From contig NZ_CAXUSG020000005.1 of NCBI RefSeq assembly GCF_964253915.1, forward strand, positions 1 to 64,000: a DNA stretch of 64,000 nucleotides. The letters are read 5' to 3'. Positions within the stretch are counted from its first letter, which is position 1, and each line of letters opens with the position of its first letter. A program made the position numbers and the translations under genes. This stretch comes from Metarhizobium sp964253915 (lineage in GTDB: Bacteria > Pseudomonadota > Alphaproteobacteria > Rhizobiales > Rhizobiaceae). A model generated the notes under the pieces. It worked only from the letters and a program-made list of their open reading frames with translations, ran no database searches and was not told where the DNA came from. This document shows positions 54,397 through 61,575 of this stretch, one piece after another.

Positions 54397-56055
54397 ATGA
54401 CCAAGATGAGCCGGACGGAAGAAAAACTCGCCGAACTGAACCAGCCGAAACCCTGGTCCGGCGTCAATGCCTATCGGCTCGACCCGCTGCTGATGGACCT
54501 GACGAACGGCCTGCCGCATGGCTTGCGCGACGATTTCGATGCCATCGGTCGCTACGTCACCTCGCCGGAGGTGCAGGATCTGGCGCGTATGGCCAATGAG
54601 GGCGTGCCGAAGCTGCGCACCCACGGACCGCGCGGCGAACGGCTGGATGTCGTCGAATTCCACCCCGCCTGGCATGCGCTGATGCGTCGTTCGATGGCGA
54701 ATGGGCTGCATTCCTCCCTATGGGACAGCCAGGCGGATCCGGTGGCGAAAGGCAAGGCGCACAAGGTGCGCGCCACCCGCTTCTACCTGACGGCGCAAGC
54801 CGAATCCGGCCATCTCTGCCCGCTGACGATGACCAGCGCCTCCGTCGCCGCCCTGATGGCCTCGCCAGCGGTGCAGAAGGAATGGGCGCCGAAAATCCTG
54901 TCGCGCAAATATGATTCGGCCAACAAGCCGGCGATGCAGAAGACCGCCGTCACCATCGGCATGGGCATGACGGAAAAGCAGGGCGGCACCGACGTGCGTG
55001 CCAACCGTGCCACGGCGGAACGTGTCGGCGAGGGCATCTACCGGCTCTCCGGCCACAAATGGTTCATGTCGGCGCCGATGAGCGATGCCTTCGTCATGCT
55101 GGCGAAGACGCGGGAAGGCATTGGCTGCTTCCTCGTGCCGCGGCTTCTGGAAGACGGATCGGGCAACGGCCTGCAGTTCCAGCGCCTCAAGGACAAGGTC
55201 GGCAACCGCTCCAACGCCTCCTCGGAGGTCGAATTCACCGATACGTTCGGTTTCCTCCTCGGCGAACCGGATGCCGGCGTGCGCACCATTCTCGACATGG
55301 TGACGCTGACGCGGCTCGATTGCGCGCTGGCCTCTGCCGGCATCATGCGCGCCTCGCTGGCCGAGGCCGTCCACCACACACGTGGCCGCAGCGTCTTCGG
55401 CAAGATGCTGGTCAGCCAGCCGATCATGACCCGCGTACTCGCCGACATGGCGCTCGACGTAGCGGCGGCCACAGCACTTGCCTTCCGCCTGTCGGATGCC
55501 TTCGACCGGGCGCGCGACAGCGCCGAGGACGCGGCCTATGCCCGCGTCATGACGCCGGTGACGAAATACTGGTGCTGCAAGATTGCCCCGGCACTGATCT
55601 ATGAAGCGATGGAATGCATCGGCGGCAGCGGCTACATCGAGGAGCGGCCGATCGCCCGGCATTATCGCGAGGCGCCGGTCAACGCCATCTGGGAAGGCTC
55701 GGGCAACGTCATGGCGCTCGACGTGCTGCGGGTCCTGAGCCGCGGCCGCGATCTCTTCGAAACGGTCTTCGCCGGCATCGCCCGCGATATCGGCCCGTCG
55801 GGCCGCAAGACGGTCGAGGTGCTGCGTGCCGCAATGGCGCTGTGCGAACGCGACGAGGGGGCAGGGCGCCTGCTGATCGAGCAACTGGCGCTCGCCGCCG
55901 CCGCCGCCGAACTTTACCGCCTCGGCGCTGGACGGATTGCGGATGCTTTCCTGGAAACGCGGCTGGCGGCCGGCTGGCGCTCGACGTACGGCATGCTCGA
56001 TTCCCGCTTCGACGCGGGGCATATCGTGGATCTGTTGTATCCGCCGGCGGGGTAG
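54397..56055 (+). CDS. Acyl-CoA dehydrogenase, AidB-like
   Basis: An FAD-dependent acyl-CoA dehydrogenase-fold protein (552 residues) of the AidB/DNA alkylation response branch. The N-terminal extension of about 170 residues precedes the core with FYLTAQAESGHLCPLTMTSA, GMGMTEKQGGTDVRANRATA, a beta domain, and CIGGSGYIEERPIARHYREA plus VNAIWEGSGNVMALDVLR, which contains the active-site glutamate region. AidB proteins respond to alkylating agents in E. coli; other members are plain isovaleryl-CoA-like enzymes, so the role here is open. AGGAAACG precedes the start. It diverges from pyrB. Confidence 0.9.
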   Translation: MTKMSRTEEKLAELNQPKPWSGVNAYRLDPLLMDLTNGLPHGLRDDFDAIGRYVTSPEVQDLARMANEGVPKLRTHGPRGERLDVVEFHPAWHALMRRSMANGLHSSLWDSQADPVAKGKAHKVRATRFYLTAQAESGHLCPLTMTSASVAALMASPAVQKEWAPKILSRKYDSANKPAMQKTAVTIGMGMTEKQGGTDVRANRATAERVGEGIYRLSGHKWFMSAPMSDAFVMLAKTREGIGCFLVPRLLEDGSGNGLQFQRLKDKVGNRSNASSEVEFTDTFGFLLGEPDAGVRTILDMVTLTRLDCALASAGIMRASLAEAVHHTRGRSVFGKMLVSQPIMTRVLADMALDVAAATALAFRLSDAFDRARDSAEDAAYARVMTPVTKYWCCKIAPALIYEAMECIGGSGYIEERPIARHYREAPVNAIWEGSGNVMALDVLRVLSRGRDLFETVFAGIARDIGPSGRKTVEVLRAAMALCERDEGAGRLLIEQLALAAAAAELYRLGAGRIADAFLETRLAAGWRSTYGMLDSRFDAGHIVDLLYPPAG

Positions 56056-56077
56056 GGATGTTGACGGATTTTTGATG

Positions 56078-56320
56078 TTAGGGGGTGACGGTCCGGAACT
56101 CGGCATGCTGGGCCGTTGGTGAAAAACCCCTGGCGTCGCGCATCACGTCGAGATCACCGTCCCAGCCGATACCCCAGAGTTCATCCAGCGCCTGGCGCTG
56201 GGAATGGCGGCGGATCATTTCCTTCAGCGCTGCCTCGATTGCTGCCTTCTTCGTCGGCAGGCCACTGGTTTCCATTGCCTCGCGTATGAGTTCGTCATCG
56301 ATATCGACATTCGTACGCAT
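56078..56320 (-). CDS. VapB-type antitoxin without a VapC partner
   Basis: An 80-residue type II antitoxin: MRTNVDIDDELIREAMETSG followed by LPTKKAAIEAALKEMIRR, the ribbon-helix-helix signature of the VapB/DUF2191 family, and a C-terminal toxin-wrapping segment (LWGIGWDGDLDVMRDARG). A VapC toxin gene should follow directly on the minus strand, but the space after the stop is taken within 25 bases by the end of the convergent acyl-CoA dehydrogenase gene. Nothing VapC-like lies on either side, so it is an orphan. The second of two tandem ATGs is preferred, with GGAG at proper spacing. Confidence 0.85.
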   Translation of the reverse strand: MRTNVDIDDELIREAMETSGLPTKKAAIEAALKEMIRRHSQRQALDELWGIGWDGDLDVMRDARGFSPTAQHAEFRTVTP

Positions 56321-56328
56321 CATTGTCT

Positions 56329-56364
56329 CCGATGTGTATGAGCGGATAAAAATATACACATCGG
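56329..56364. promoter_or_regulatory. Perfect palindromic operator upstream of vapB
   Basis: CCGATGTGTAT (56329-56339) and ATACACATCGG (56354-56364) are exact reverse complements with a 14-base A+T-rich spacer that can hold a -10 box (TATATT on the minus strand). Ribbon-helix-helix antitoxins bind such dyads to repress their own promoter, so this is the likely autoregulatory operator. Confidence 0.65.
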
Positions 56365-56489
56365 TGGGACCCGGCGAGCCGTCCACAGGCCGCCCACCAT
56401 GCCGTTAACCTTAACAAAGGGTTTACGTTGCGTGGAAACGGTTAACGCGCCAAGGTCTGGTTAACGAAAATTTAACGACCGGGCATTCC

Positions 56490-56654
56490 ATGCGGAGCCG
56501 TTTGGCAAGATATGCGTTGCTGTTCATCATGATGATGTTCTTCGCAGCGCTCGCTCTCGATATCGCAGTGCCGGCAACGGTGCTGGGCGTCATGGCGCTG
56601 GTCAACGGGCTGGTGCTGTCCGGCTCGGACGAATGGAAGGAGGAGGCCGCATGA
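56490..56654 (+). CDS. Small membrane protein (54 aa)
   Basis: Begins MRSRLARYALLFIMMMFFAA and continues with a second hydrophobic stretch (VPATVLGVMALVNGLVLS) to a charged SDEWKEEAA end. Two short membrane helices are predicted. Its stop overlaps the next start in an ATGA, so the two genes are translated together. The TTAA-rich bases before it (about 56401-56480) may hold a promoter: several TTAACC elements there resemble CtrA half-sites. The function is unknown. Confidence 0.7.
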   Translation: MRSRLARYALLFIMMMFFAALALDIAVPATVLGVMALVNGLVLSGSDEWKEEAA

Positions 56655-56980
56655 AGTGGTTTCTGATCTTTTGGGCCGGTCCAATCCTGCTGCTCGGCGG
56701 CTGGTACGGACTTTCCTACTACGACATGAGCTTCGGCATCTTCATGCTGACCCGCAAGGCGCATGATCTCGTTTTCCAGATCTACGGCAACGTGCTCGGC
56801 ATTCCACCGGAAACCATTCCGCCGCTCGTCGCCCGCGCCATCGTCGTCGATAGCCTCGTGCTTTTCGCCATTATCGGTTTCCGTCGGCGTAAAACCATCG
56901 TTGCCTGGTGGCGTCGGCGTCATCCGGCCTCGTCGGAGGCTGCCCTTGCCAGGGAAGACAGCCTGTCGAGCGCGCCCTGA
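56651..56980 (+). CDS. Small membrane protein, probable DUF6105 (109 aa)
   Basis: Begins MKWFLIFWAGPILLLGGWYG and has a second helix near residues 68-84 (IVVDSLVLFAIIGF) before an Arg-rich cytosolic tail (RRRKTIVAWWRRRH). The conserved core SYYDMSFGIFMLTRKAHDLV and GIPPETIPPLVARA are, to my recollection, typical of the rhizobial DUF6105 family, but the number is unverified. It is coupled to the 54-residue gene upstream. Its last 61 bases overlap ruvX on the other strand, an unusually long convergent overlap. Confidence 0.75.
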   Translation: MKWFLIFWAGPILLLGGWYGLSYYDMSFGIFMLTRKAHDLVFQIYGNVLGIPPETIPPLVARAIVVDSLVLFAIIGFRRRKTIVAWWRRRHPASSEAALAREDSLSSAP

Positions 56981-57411
56981 AGAATGAAGCTGGCGGCAGC
57001 CGAATCGATACGTTCGGCCCGCTTCTTGCGTGACACGTCCATTTCCAGCAGCGCCCGCTCGGCTGCGACGGTCGATAGCCGCTCGTCCCAGTAGACGAAG
57101 GGCAGGGCGGTTTTTTCACTCATCAATCGCACGAAGGCGCGTGTCGCCTGGACGCGCGGCCCGGCACTGCCGTCCATGTTGACGGGCAGGCCGATGATGA
57201 AGGCCGCAACCTTTTCCCGAGCAGCGAAATCGAGCAGCACTTCGGCATCCTGGCCGAACTTGACGCGCTTGATGACCGGCCGCGGGTTGGAAAAACGCCT
57301 GCCGACATCCGATATCGCCAGCCCGATCGTCTTGGTGCCGAGGTCGAGGCCGGCAATGGCCTCTCCTTGAGAAAGAGCGCCGGCCAGTTCCTCGATGGTG
57401 AGCGTTGCCAT
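56920..57411 (-). CDS. ruvX: Holliday junction resolvase-like protein RuvX/YqgF
   Basis: RNase H-fold nuclease (163 residues) that in bacteria matures 16S rRNA ends and is a putative Holliday junction resolvase. The first catalytic aspartate is in AGLDLGTKTIGLAISD; the FIIGLPVNMDGSAGPR loop and the C-terminal WDERLSTVAAERALLE and RIDSAAASFILQGALD, with the other acidic residues, are intact. The start is MATLTIEEL; an upstream frame shared with the PhnA-like gene is rejected. It follows that gene by eight bases. Confidence 0.93.
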   Translation of the reverse strand: MATLTIEELAGALSQGEAIAGLDLGTKTIGLAISDVGRRFSNPRPVIKRVKFGQDAEVLLDFAAREKVAAFIIGLPVNMDGSAGPRVQATRAFVRLMSEKTALPFVYWDERLSTVAAERALLEMDVSRKKRAERIDSAAASFILQGALDRLSSLARAASDEAG

Positions 57412-57419
57412 GCGGTCGC

Positions 57420-57722
57420 TCAGCGCTTGCGGACGAATTCGGTGCGCAGCACGAGGCCCTTGATGGCATCGTGCTTGCAGTCGATCTCGTCCTTGTTGTC
57501 CGTCAGGCGGATGGATTTGATCACCGTGCCTTGCTTCAGCGTCTGCCCGGCGCCCTTGACCTTGAGATCCTTGATCAGCGTCACCGAGTCGCCGTCGGCG
57601 AGCACATTGCCGGCGCTGTCGTAGACGAGAGCCTCCTTCGCCGCAGCCGCGGCAAGTTCGGAAGCCGGGCGCCATTCGCCGGTTGCCTCGTCATACACAT
57701 ATTCGTCATCGTTGGTCGCCAT
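57420..57722 (-). CDS. PhnA/YjdM-domain protein lacking the zinc ribbon
   Basis: A protein of 100 residues whose second half matches the PhnA (YjdM) C-terminal domain: SAGNVLADGDSVTLIKDLKV, then GTVIKSIRLTDNKDEIDCKH. Normal family members have an N-terminal four-Cys zinc ribbon. Here that part is replaced by a short acidic segment (DDEYVYDEATGEWRPASELA) without Cys. Despite the historic name, the domain is not needed for phosphonate breakdown. The start at 57722 fits GGAA upstream. Its role is unknown. Confidence 0.82.
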   Translation of the reverse strand: MATNDDEYVYDEATGEWRPASELAAAAAKEALVYDSAGNVLADGDSVTLIKDLKVKGAGQTLKQGTVIKSIRLTDNKDEIDCKHDAIKGLVLRTEFVRKR

Positions 57723-57804
57723 GGTCATTTCCAATTCACAGTCACTGTCATTTGCGTATATCCACCTATGTCATATTCTTCCCGAGAATCCAAAGGAGTA
57801 CACC

Positions 57805-58509
57805 ATGAAGATCACATGGCTCGGCCACTCGGCCTTCCGTCTCGACATTGCCAAGGCAAGCATTCTGATTGATCCCTTTTTCAACGGTAATCCCGGTTTC
57901 GGCGGCCTCGACGCTAAGGAGGCTGCTGCCGGCGTCACCCACATTCTCCTGACGCACGGTCATGGCGACCATGTCGGCGATACGATCGCGCTCGCGCAGG
58001 AAACCGGCGCCACCGTACTGGCCAATGCAGATCTTGCGTCCTGGCTGGGCTCGAAGGGCGTCTCCAAACTCGAAATGGGCAACACCGGCGGCACCATCGG
58101 TTTCGGCGGCTTCACCGTCACCTTCACCAATGCGCTGCATTCCTCCGCCCAGATCACCGAGGACGGCGTGTCGCATGCACTCGGCAATGCCAACGGCCTG
58201 ATGTTGCATTTCGACGACGAGCCGGCGCTGTTCCACATGGGCGATACCGACATCTTTTCCGACATGGGCCTGATCAACGAATTGCACCAGCCGGAAATCG
58301 GTCTGGTCCCCATCGGTGACCGGTTCACCATGGGCGGTGCCGTTGCAGCACTCGCCTGCCAGCGCTTCTTCTCGTTCCAGACGGTCATCCCCTGCCACTA
58401 CGGTTCGTTCGGCATCATCGACCAGACGCCGGAAAAATTCGTCGCCGGCATGGATGGCGCCAAGACGAAAGTCGAGACGCCGAAGGCCGGTGTCAGCCTG
58501 TCTCTCTGA
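57805..58509 (+). CDS. UPF0173 metal-dependent hydrolase
   Basis: A metallo-beta-lactamase fold protein (234 residues). The metal motif is H51-G-H53-G-D55-H56 in ILLTHGHGDHVGD; later ligands are in ALHSSAQ (His), FHMGDTDIFSDM (Asp) and VIPCHYGSF (His). These and the length identify the UPF0173 family, a widespread UlaG/RNase Z-like group with no settled substrate. AAAGGAG precedes the start at 57805. It diverges from the PhnA-like gene and is upstream of gatCA. Confidence 0.92.
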   Translation: MKITWLGHSAFRLDIAKASILIDPFFNGNPGFGGLDAKEAAAGVTHILLTHGHGDHVGDTIALAQETGATVLANADLASWLGSKGVSKLEMGNTGGTIGFGGFTVTFTNALHSSAQITEDGVSHALGNANGLMLHFDDEPALFHMGDTDIFSDMGLINELHQPEIGLVPIGDRFTMGGAVAALACQRFFSFQTVIPCHYGSFGIIDQTPEKFVAGMDGAKTKVETPKAGVSLSL

Positions 58510-58607
58510 CAAATCCCCGTTGCGCGGGCGCGGCTGGGCATTTATAGCGGTTTCATCCGGGGTGCCTCGATAAAAGAGGCATCCCTTCCTGCAGCCGGAG
58601 AAGATGG

Positions 58608-58895
58608 ATGTCCGTAGACCTCGCCACCGTGAAGCGCGTTGCGCGCCTTGCCCGTATCGCCGTCAGCGAAGAAGAAGCTGATCGCTTTGTGGGCGAGCTG
58701 AACGGTATCCTGGGCTTTGTGGAGCAATTGTCCGAAGTCGACGTCGATGGCGTCGAAGCCATGACGTCGGTGACCCCGATGGCGATGAAGAAGCGCATTG
58801 ACGGTGTCACCGATGGTAACAAGGCCGCCGATATCGTCGCCAATGCGCCGGTGACCGACCAGAATTTCTTCCTGGTGCCGAAAGTGGTCGAATAA
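58608..58895 (+). CDS. gatC: Aspartyl/glutamyl-tRNA amidotransferase subunit C
   Basis: Small scaffold subunit (95 residues) of GatCAB, which converts Glu-tRNA-Gln and, in organisms lacking AsnRS, Asp-tRNA-Asn to the amidated forms. It begins MSVDLATVKRVARLARIAVS, the family signature, with ELNGILGFVEQLSEVDVDGV and a C-terminal belt that wraps GatA. GGAG lies upstream. gatA follows by 50 bases; gatB is not in the window up to its right edge. Confidence 0.95.
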   Translation: MSVDLATVKRVARLARIAVSEEEADRFVGELNGILGFVEQLSEVDVDGVEAMTSVTPMAMKKRIDGVTDGNKAADIVANAPVTDQNFFLVPKVVE

Positions 58896-58945
58896 GTCGA
58901 TCCGTTCCGCCGAAAAACGCCCGCGATTCCGAAAGCTTGACCCCC

Positions 58946-60427
58946 ATGACCGACCTCATCCGCCTGACCATTGCCGAAGCGCGCGAAAAGCTCCTTTCCA
59001 AGGAGATCAAAGCGACCGAACTGACCGAAGCCTATGTTTCGGCAATCGAGGCGGCAAACGACAAGATCAACGCCTACATCAAGGTAACGCCGGAAAAGGC
59101 GCTGCAGATGGCGGAAGCTTCCGATGCGCGCATTGCCAGCGGCAAGGCCGGCGCTCTGGAAGGCATTCCGCTTGGCATCAAGGACCTGTTCGGCACCGAA
59201 GGCATCCATACCCAAGCCTGCAGCCACATCCTCGACGGCTTCAAGCCGCATTACGAATCGACCGTCACCCAGAACCTCTGGAATGATGGCGCCGTCATGC
59301 TCGGCAAGCTGAACATGGACGAGTTCGCCATGGGCTCCTCCAACGAAACCTCCTATTATGGCCCGGTCATCAACCCATGGCGGGCCAAGGGTTCCAACCA
59401 GCAGTTGGTGCCGGGTGGCTCGTCGGGCGGTTCGGCCGCTGCCGTCGCCGCCTTCCTCTGCGCTGGTGCCACCGCCACGGATACCGGCGGTTCGATCCGC
59501 CAGCCGGCTGCCTTCACCGGCACCGTCGGCATCAAGCCGACCTATGGACGCTGCTCGCGCTGGGGCGTCGTCGCCTTCGCGTCGTCGCTCGACCAGGCTG
59601 GCCCGATCGCGCGCGACGTGCGCGATGCCGCCATCCTGCTGAAGTCGATGGCGAGCGTCGATGCCAAGGATACCACGTCGGTGGATCTGCCGGTGCCGGA
59701 CTACGAGGCCTCGCTCGGCAAGTCGCTCCAGGGCATGAAGATCGGTATTCCCAACGAATACCGCGTCGACGGCATGCCGGAAGAGATCGAGACCCTCTGG
59801 CAACAGGGCATCGCCTGGCTGAAGGATGCCGGTGCCGAGATCGTCAACATCTCGCTGCCGCACACCAAATACGCCCTGCCGGCCTATTATATTGTCGCCC
59901 CTGCCGAAGCCTCGTCGAACCTCGCCCGTTACGACGGCGTGCGTTACGGCCTGCGCGTCGATGGCAAGGACATCGTCGATCTCTACGAGAAGACCCGCGC
60001 AACCGGCTTCGGCAAGGAAGTCAAGCGCCGCATCATGATCGGCACCTACGTGCTGTCGGCCGGTTATTACGACGCTTATTATCTGCGCGCCCAGAAGGTC
60101 CGCACGCTGATCAAGCGCGACTTCGAACTGGCCTTCAACGCCGGCGTCGATGCCATCCTGACGCCGGCCACGCCGTCGTCCGCCTTTGGTGTCGCCGACG
60201 AGGATCTCGCTTCCGATCCGGTGAAGATGTACCTCAACGACATCTTCACGGTGACGGTGAACATGGCCGGCCTGCCGGGCATCGCCGTTCCCGCCGGCCT
60301 CGACCACAAGGGCCTGCCGCTCGGCCTGCAGCTCATCGGCAAGCCGTTCGAGGAAGAAACTCTGTTCAAGACGGCCCATGTCATCGAGCAGGCCGCCGGC
60401 CGCTTCTCGCCGGACAAGTGGTGGTGA
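58946..60427 (+). CDS. gatA: Glutamyl-tRNA(Gln) amidotransferase subunit A
   Basis: Amidase-signature enzyme (493 residues) that releases ammonia from glutamine for GatB. The Ser-cisSer-Lys triad is visible: Lys in IPLGIKDLFGTEG, and the serines in QLVPGGSSGGSAAAVAAF and DTGGSIRQPA. The start is at MTDLIRLTIAEA; a TTG-started three-codon extension is not needed. Its final codons overlap the GTG start of an acetyltransferase gene. In rhizobia gatCA is followed at some distance by gatB. Confidence 0.96.
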   Translation: MTDLIRLTIAEAREKLLSKEIKATELTEAYVSAIEAANDKINAYIKVTPEKALQMAEASDARIASGKAGALEGIPLGIKDLFGTEGIHTQACSHILDGFKPHYESTVTQNLWNDGAVMLGKLNMDEFAMGSSNETSYYGPVINPWRAKGSNQQLVPGGSSGGSAAAVAAFLCAGATATDTGGSIRQPAAFTGTVGIKPTYGRCSRWGVVAFASSLDQAGPIARDVRDAAILLKSMASVDAKDTTSVDLPVPDYEASLGKSLQGMKIGIPNEYRVDGMPEEIETLWQQGIAWLKDAGAEIVNISLPHTKYALPAYYIVAPAEASSNLARYDGVRYGLRVDGKDIVDLYEKTRATGFGKEVKRRIMIGTYVLSAGYYDAYYLRAQKVRTLIKRDFELAFNAGVDAILTPATPSSAFGVADEDLASDPVKMYLNDIFTVTVNMAGLPGIAVPAGLDHKGLPLGLQLIGKPFEEETLFKTAHVIEQAAGRFSPDKWW

Positions 60428-60939
60428 GCGAGGGGTTTTTCCTTCGCACAATAACATCGGAAGATGCCGATGCGGTTGCCCGCATCGGCTATCAAGCCTG
60501 GGTGGAGCACCGGTTCCACCCCGAATGGTTCGAGCCCGAAATCGAAAGACGGGTCTTGGAGAGTTTTCATAACTTCGCGCTGGGTCCCCAGGCAGACGTG
60601 GTCGTCTGCCAGCTTGCCGGAAAAATTGCCGGCTGGGGCGCACGTGACAGCCGCGATCATGGCGGCGATCGCTCACATCCCTGGAATTACATTTCCGATC
60701 TCTGGATCAGCCCGCCTTGGCAAGGCAAAGGCATCGGTTCGGCCATCATCGACGAATTGCTGTCACGCATGCGCGCCGAAGCGATCGAGAAGGCGACCAT
60801 CGAGGTCGTGGAGGCCAATCACAAGGCGCACCGCCTCTATTTGCACCGCGGCTTTGCGGAGATCTGGCGCGGCGATACCTTTTCCGAGACATTGGGGCTT
60901 CCCGTCCGACGTATTCTCCTGGAGCGGGCGGTCGGCTGA
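60424..60939 (+). CDS. GNAT family N-acetyltransferase (171 aa), coupled to gatA
   Basis: Starts with GTG at 60424, overlapping the gatA stop by four bases (GTGA). The N-terminus FLRTITSEDADAVARIGYQA and the acetyl-CoA loop region ISDLWISPPWQGKGIGSAII (Q-x2-G-x-G/A) define the GNAT fold. EVVEANHKAHRLYLHRGFAE is motif B. The substrate may be a protein N-terminus or small amine and cannot be told from sequence. Translation is surely coupled to gatA. A hairpin at 61014-61033 (ACCCTGC/GCAGGGT) follows without a T run. Confidence 0.88.
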   Translation: MSEGFFLRTITSEDADAVARIGYQAWVEHRFHPEWFEPEIERRVLESFHNFALGPQADVVVCQLAGKIAGWGARDSRDHGGDRSHPWNYISDLWISPPWQGKGIGSAIIDELLSRMRAEAIEKATIEVVEANHKAHRLYLHRGFAEIWRGDTFSETLGLPVRRILLERAVG

Positions 60940-61118
60940 TCCTCTGTTGCCGAATGGCAACATATTCGTATCATCGCAGAAAATATCGTCCGGCGGCAGA
61001 ATAAAGCGGCCAGACCCTGCGTATAGGCAGGGTGCGCACATCAACGGATGAGATCAAAACCTCCTCCCGCGCAGGCGGCTTTGCCGTCCTGTGTACGGAT
61101 GACGCATCGGACGTCTTT

Positions 61119-61191
61119 GCGGATGTAGCTCAGTGGTAGAGCGCCGGACTTTGTCCGGAAGTCGCGGGTTCGATTCCCGTTGTCTGCTCCA
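61119..61191 (+). ncRNA. tRNA-like element 1 with an aberrant anticodon arm
   Basis: The element has a tRNA shape: acceptor GCGGATG pairs with TGTCTGC using three G-U pairs, D arm GCTC/GAGC, a five-base variable region, T arm GCGGG-TTCGATT-CCCGT and an encoded CCA. The anticodon arm is only 15 bases (normal 17): CCGGA-CTTTG-TCCGG, giving a five-base loop, or four pairs with a seven-base loop that lacks the invariant T33. A normal decoding tRNA is therefore unlikely. Scanners may call it Gln, Lys or undetermined. It is directly followed by a second tRNA-like element and, 385 bases on, by a slipin gene. Confidence 0.75.
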
Positions 61192-61263
61192 GGATAGCTC
61201 AAAGGTGAGAGCATCAGACTGTTAATCTGATTGTTGAAGGTTCGAATCCTTCTCCAAGCTGGG
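61189..61263 (+). ncRNA. tRNA-like element 2, Asn-type anticodon, defective acceptor
   Basis: Overlaps the CCA of element 1. The D arm GCTC/GAGC, anticodon arm TCAGA-CTGTTAA-TCTGA (anticodon GTT, Asn) and T arm GAAGG-TTCGAAT-CCTTC are perfect. The acceptor is not: GGA pairs with TCC, and an outer CCA can pair with TGG only if AAGC bulges out. There is no encoded CCA. It is thus a tRNA body lacking a normal acceptor end, and cannot be a standard tRNA-Asn. Sharing bases with element 1 means that both cannot be complete mature tRNAs from one transcript. Confidence 0.72.
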
Positions 61264-61575
61264 TAATACCAGCACCAGCCACCACGCTGTTCATTAGGGT
61301 CCGGGAACCGGAATGCGGAGAGTTTAGGGCAAAGCCGGAAGGCGGAACCCGCGACTTGATGCCGGAGGCTGTTTGCCGTCCGGCGGTGATGATCAAGCTG
61401 CCTTTCGGCCAGCAACGGAGATTTCTCCCGCGCCCGCCGCAAGCCTGCACGATCCGCTCCCGCTGGTCCGCAGGCTGCCCCGCCACCGGTTTCCGGATCG
61501 CAGGCGTCCGGAACCTGAAGAGAAACAGAAAGGAAGATCGGTTCATGCCGTAAGCCATGCCGAGGAGTAGGAACG
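61264..61575. other. Leader between tRNA-like pair and slipin gene
   Basis: A 312-base stretch without a supported gene. It has two short Arg/Pro-rich frames that end near the slipin start but lack ribosome sites and read as leader sequence. Several GC-rich inverted segments (for example CCGGAGGC and GCCGTCCGG around 61363-61383) could fold in RNA. Confidence 0.5.

Noticed and set aside
60940..61118. Sigma-54 promoter (as expected for an RtcR-controlled unit)
   Set aside because: No GG-N10-GC element of the right form was found upstream of the tRNA-like pair.
61119..61263. Two-piece tmRNA
   Set aside because: Alphaproteobacterial tmRNA has a tag-coding piece and lacks a full anticodon arm; both elements here have D, anticodon and T arms and no tag frame.
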